A stretch of DNA of 49,867 nt from NCBI GenBank assembly GCA_027624235.1, contig JAQBYB010000016.1:1-49867 (forward strand), in the 5' to 3' direction. The position numbers and the translations under genes are program-made. The notes under the pieces are model-generated. The model saw only the letters and a list, made by a program, of their open reading frames with translations. It was not told the origin of the DNA and did no database searches. The stretch is from Pseudomonadota bacterium. GTDB lineage: Bacteria > Pseudomonadota > Alphaproteobacteria > Rhodospirillales > Casp-alpha2. Numbering within the stretch: position 1 is the first letter of the stretch; the number at the start of each line of letters is the position of its first letter. This document shows, in pieces, positions 49,274 to 49,867 of the stretch.

Positions 49274-49603
49274 ATGTTAAGGAAGCTATTTACGTCATTA
49301 ACGCTTGCGATCGCTTTTATATTCGGGGCGTCCCTGGTTGCCCCATCAAGTTCTCTGGCCGAGAAAAGGGGTAACCCGTCGGACTGCGCCAAAATCAGAA
49401 ATATCGATGAAAAGATGGAGTGCCACGAGAAGGCCCTGGAAGAGCTGAAGGCGGAAAAAAAGGACCGCAAGAAGGATCACGACAAGGACGATGACAAGGA
49501 CGACGACAAGGATAAAAAGAAAAAGGACAAGAAAGACAAAAAGAGCAAGAAGGATAAGAAGGAGAAAAAGAAAAAGGACAAGAAAGACAAAAAGAAAAAG
49601 TAG
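49274..49603 (+). CDS. Small secreted protein with Lys/Asp-rich low-complexity tail
   Basis: 109 aa, 29 bases after the DUF4197 fragment, behind a modest site (GGAGA). Signal peptide MLRKLFTSLTLAIAFIFGAS with cleavage expected after SSSLA. A short middle (NPSDCAKIRNIDEKMECHEK) with two cysteines is followed by ~55 residues made almost only of Lys, Asp and Glu; the tail turns from mixed Asp/Lys to strongly basic. Such tails vary in length by slippage and can bind acidic polymers or metals. No family recognised. Repeat copy B begins 12 bases after its stop. Confidence 0.65.
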   Translation: MLRKLFTSLTLAIAFIFGASLVAPSSSLAEKRGNPSDCAKIRNIDEKMECHEKALEELKAEKKDRKKDHDKDDDKDDDKDKKKKDKKDKKSKKDKKEKKKKDKKDKKKK

Positions 49604-49614
49604 GTGTGGAAACA

Positions 49615-49639
49615 AATTACGGTGACAGTGCACTTAACT
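49615..49639 (-). repeat. Repeat copy B (inverted)
   Basis: AATTACGGTGACAGTGCACT continuing TAACT; its complement matches copy A (AGTTAAGTGCACTGTCAC, then CGTAATT). A and B point toward each other and bracket the DUF4197 fragment and the Lys-rich gene. Confidence 0.9.
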
Positions 49640-49798
49640 ATCTTTTGGTCAGAACATTCCAATGTCCGCCCTTGGCTAATAAGCGAAGCTCCAGCCACAC
49701 CCTGATTATGTCGTTTTTTCTGCGCTAAGCGGAAGTGGAATGTCCGGTTTTTCGATTTGCTCGATTTCATGTCCGCTGTGAGGGCGGAATTACGGTGG
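49640..49798. other. Gap between repeat copies B and C
   Basis: No gene seen. ACATTCC near 49653 and GGAATGT near 49737 form an inverted pair, and AATGTCCG occurs twice; these may be further degenerate element ends. GCGGAATTACGGTG starts one time before and one time within copy C. Confidence 0.35.
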
Positions 49799-49867
49799 CG
49801 GAATTACGGTGACAGTGCACTTAATTGCGGAATTGAAATATGGAGAGTTAAGTGCACTGTCACCGTA
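49799..49867. repeat. Repeat copies C (inverted) and D (plus) forming a long palindrome at the window edge
   Basis: Copy C (49799-49826) contains TACGGTGACAGTGCACTTAA at 49805-49824; copy D (49838-49867, cut by the window) ends TTAAGTGCACTGTCACCGTA at 49848-49867. The two are exact reverse complements over 20 bases with a 23-base spacer. They are back to back, as expected for ends of two neighbouring elements or a REP-type cruciform. Confidence 0.9.

Noticed and set aside
49346..49770. Leu/Phe-rich minus-strand frames opposite the Lys-rich gene
   Set aside because: They are the mirror of AAG/GAC codons in the low-complexity tail, not membrane proteins.

Overview
The window is GC-rich chromosomal DNA of an alphaproteobacterium, probably of the Rhodospirillales type. 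This is inferred from gene content: a GatCAB operon, a DivK-like regulator, a perfect CtrA-type box next to ftsZ/lpxC, a complete mraZ-to-ftsZ division/cell-wall (dcw) cluster running on into lpxC, bamD, recN and ligA, and an FtsZ with a very long C-terminal linker. The species cannot be named from the sequence alone.

Layout. 1-5.8 kb is a phosphonate-use locus: a divergent PhnD-like binding protein (cut by the window edge) and a GntR regulator share a short control region holding a perfect palindrome, followed by phosphonoacetate hydrolase (phnA), a phosphonate-associated alcohol dehydrogenase, a scrap that looks like the end of a PhnE-type permease, and phosphonoacetaldehyde dehydrogenase (phnY). 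The logic is uptake, oxidation of phosphonoacetaldehyde to phosphonoacetate, then cleavage to acetate and phosphate; no PhnW transaminase is present here. 6-18.3 kb is mixed housekeeping: tRNA-Ser(GCT), a YbaK-type deacylase, a YfcG-like glutathione transferase, a small Cys-rich secreted protein whose signal peptide carries a tandem in-frame insertion, two single-domain response regulators around a DUF1932 dehydrogenase, recQ plus a VOC protein, gatCAB, an SH3-type secreted protein, ruvX and an AEC transporter.

18.3-19.8 kb is an accessory pocket: an N-terminally truncated IS110-family transposase, then about 790 bases without a convincing protein gene but with strong hairpins, a near-consensus promoter with no gene behind it and five 10-bp iterons. 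19.8-23.2 kb holds an L-2-hydroxyglutarate-oxidase-like FAD enzyme and a three-gene run (DUF3750, TerB-DnaJ, AmiD/AmpD-like amidase). RNase P RNA (rnpB) follows.

24.0-42.8 kb is the dcw cluster in classical order: mraZ, rsmH, ftsL, ftsI, murE, murF, mraY, murD, ftsW, murG, murC, murB, ddl, ftsQ, ftsA, ftsZ. Nearly every junction overlaps by 4-14 bases, so translation is probably coupled. It makes the UDP-MurNAc-pentapeptide (meso-diaminopimelate type), lipid I and lipid II, and the divisome that uses them. MraZ boxes precede mraZ, a 16-bp palindrome precedes ftsZ, and a CtrA box lies between ftsZ and lpxC. lpxC ends at a strong terminator; bamD, recN and ligA follow.

The last 1.2 kb is unlike the rest: an AT-rich patch with a stem-loop and a 14-codon ORF behind a perfect ribosome site, then four copies (two per orientation) of a short repeat that decapitate a DUF4197 gene and bracket a lysine/aspartate-rich secreted protein. 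The final two copies form a long palindrome at the window edge, probably the beginning of a mobile or repeat element.
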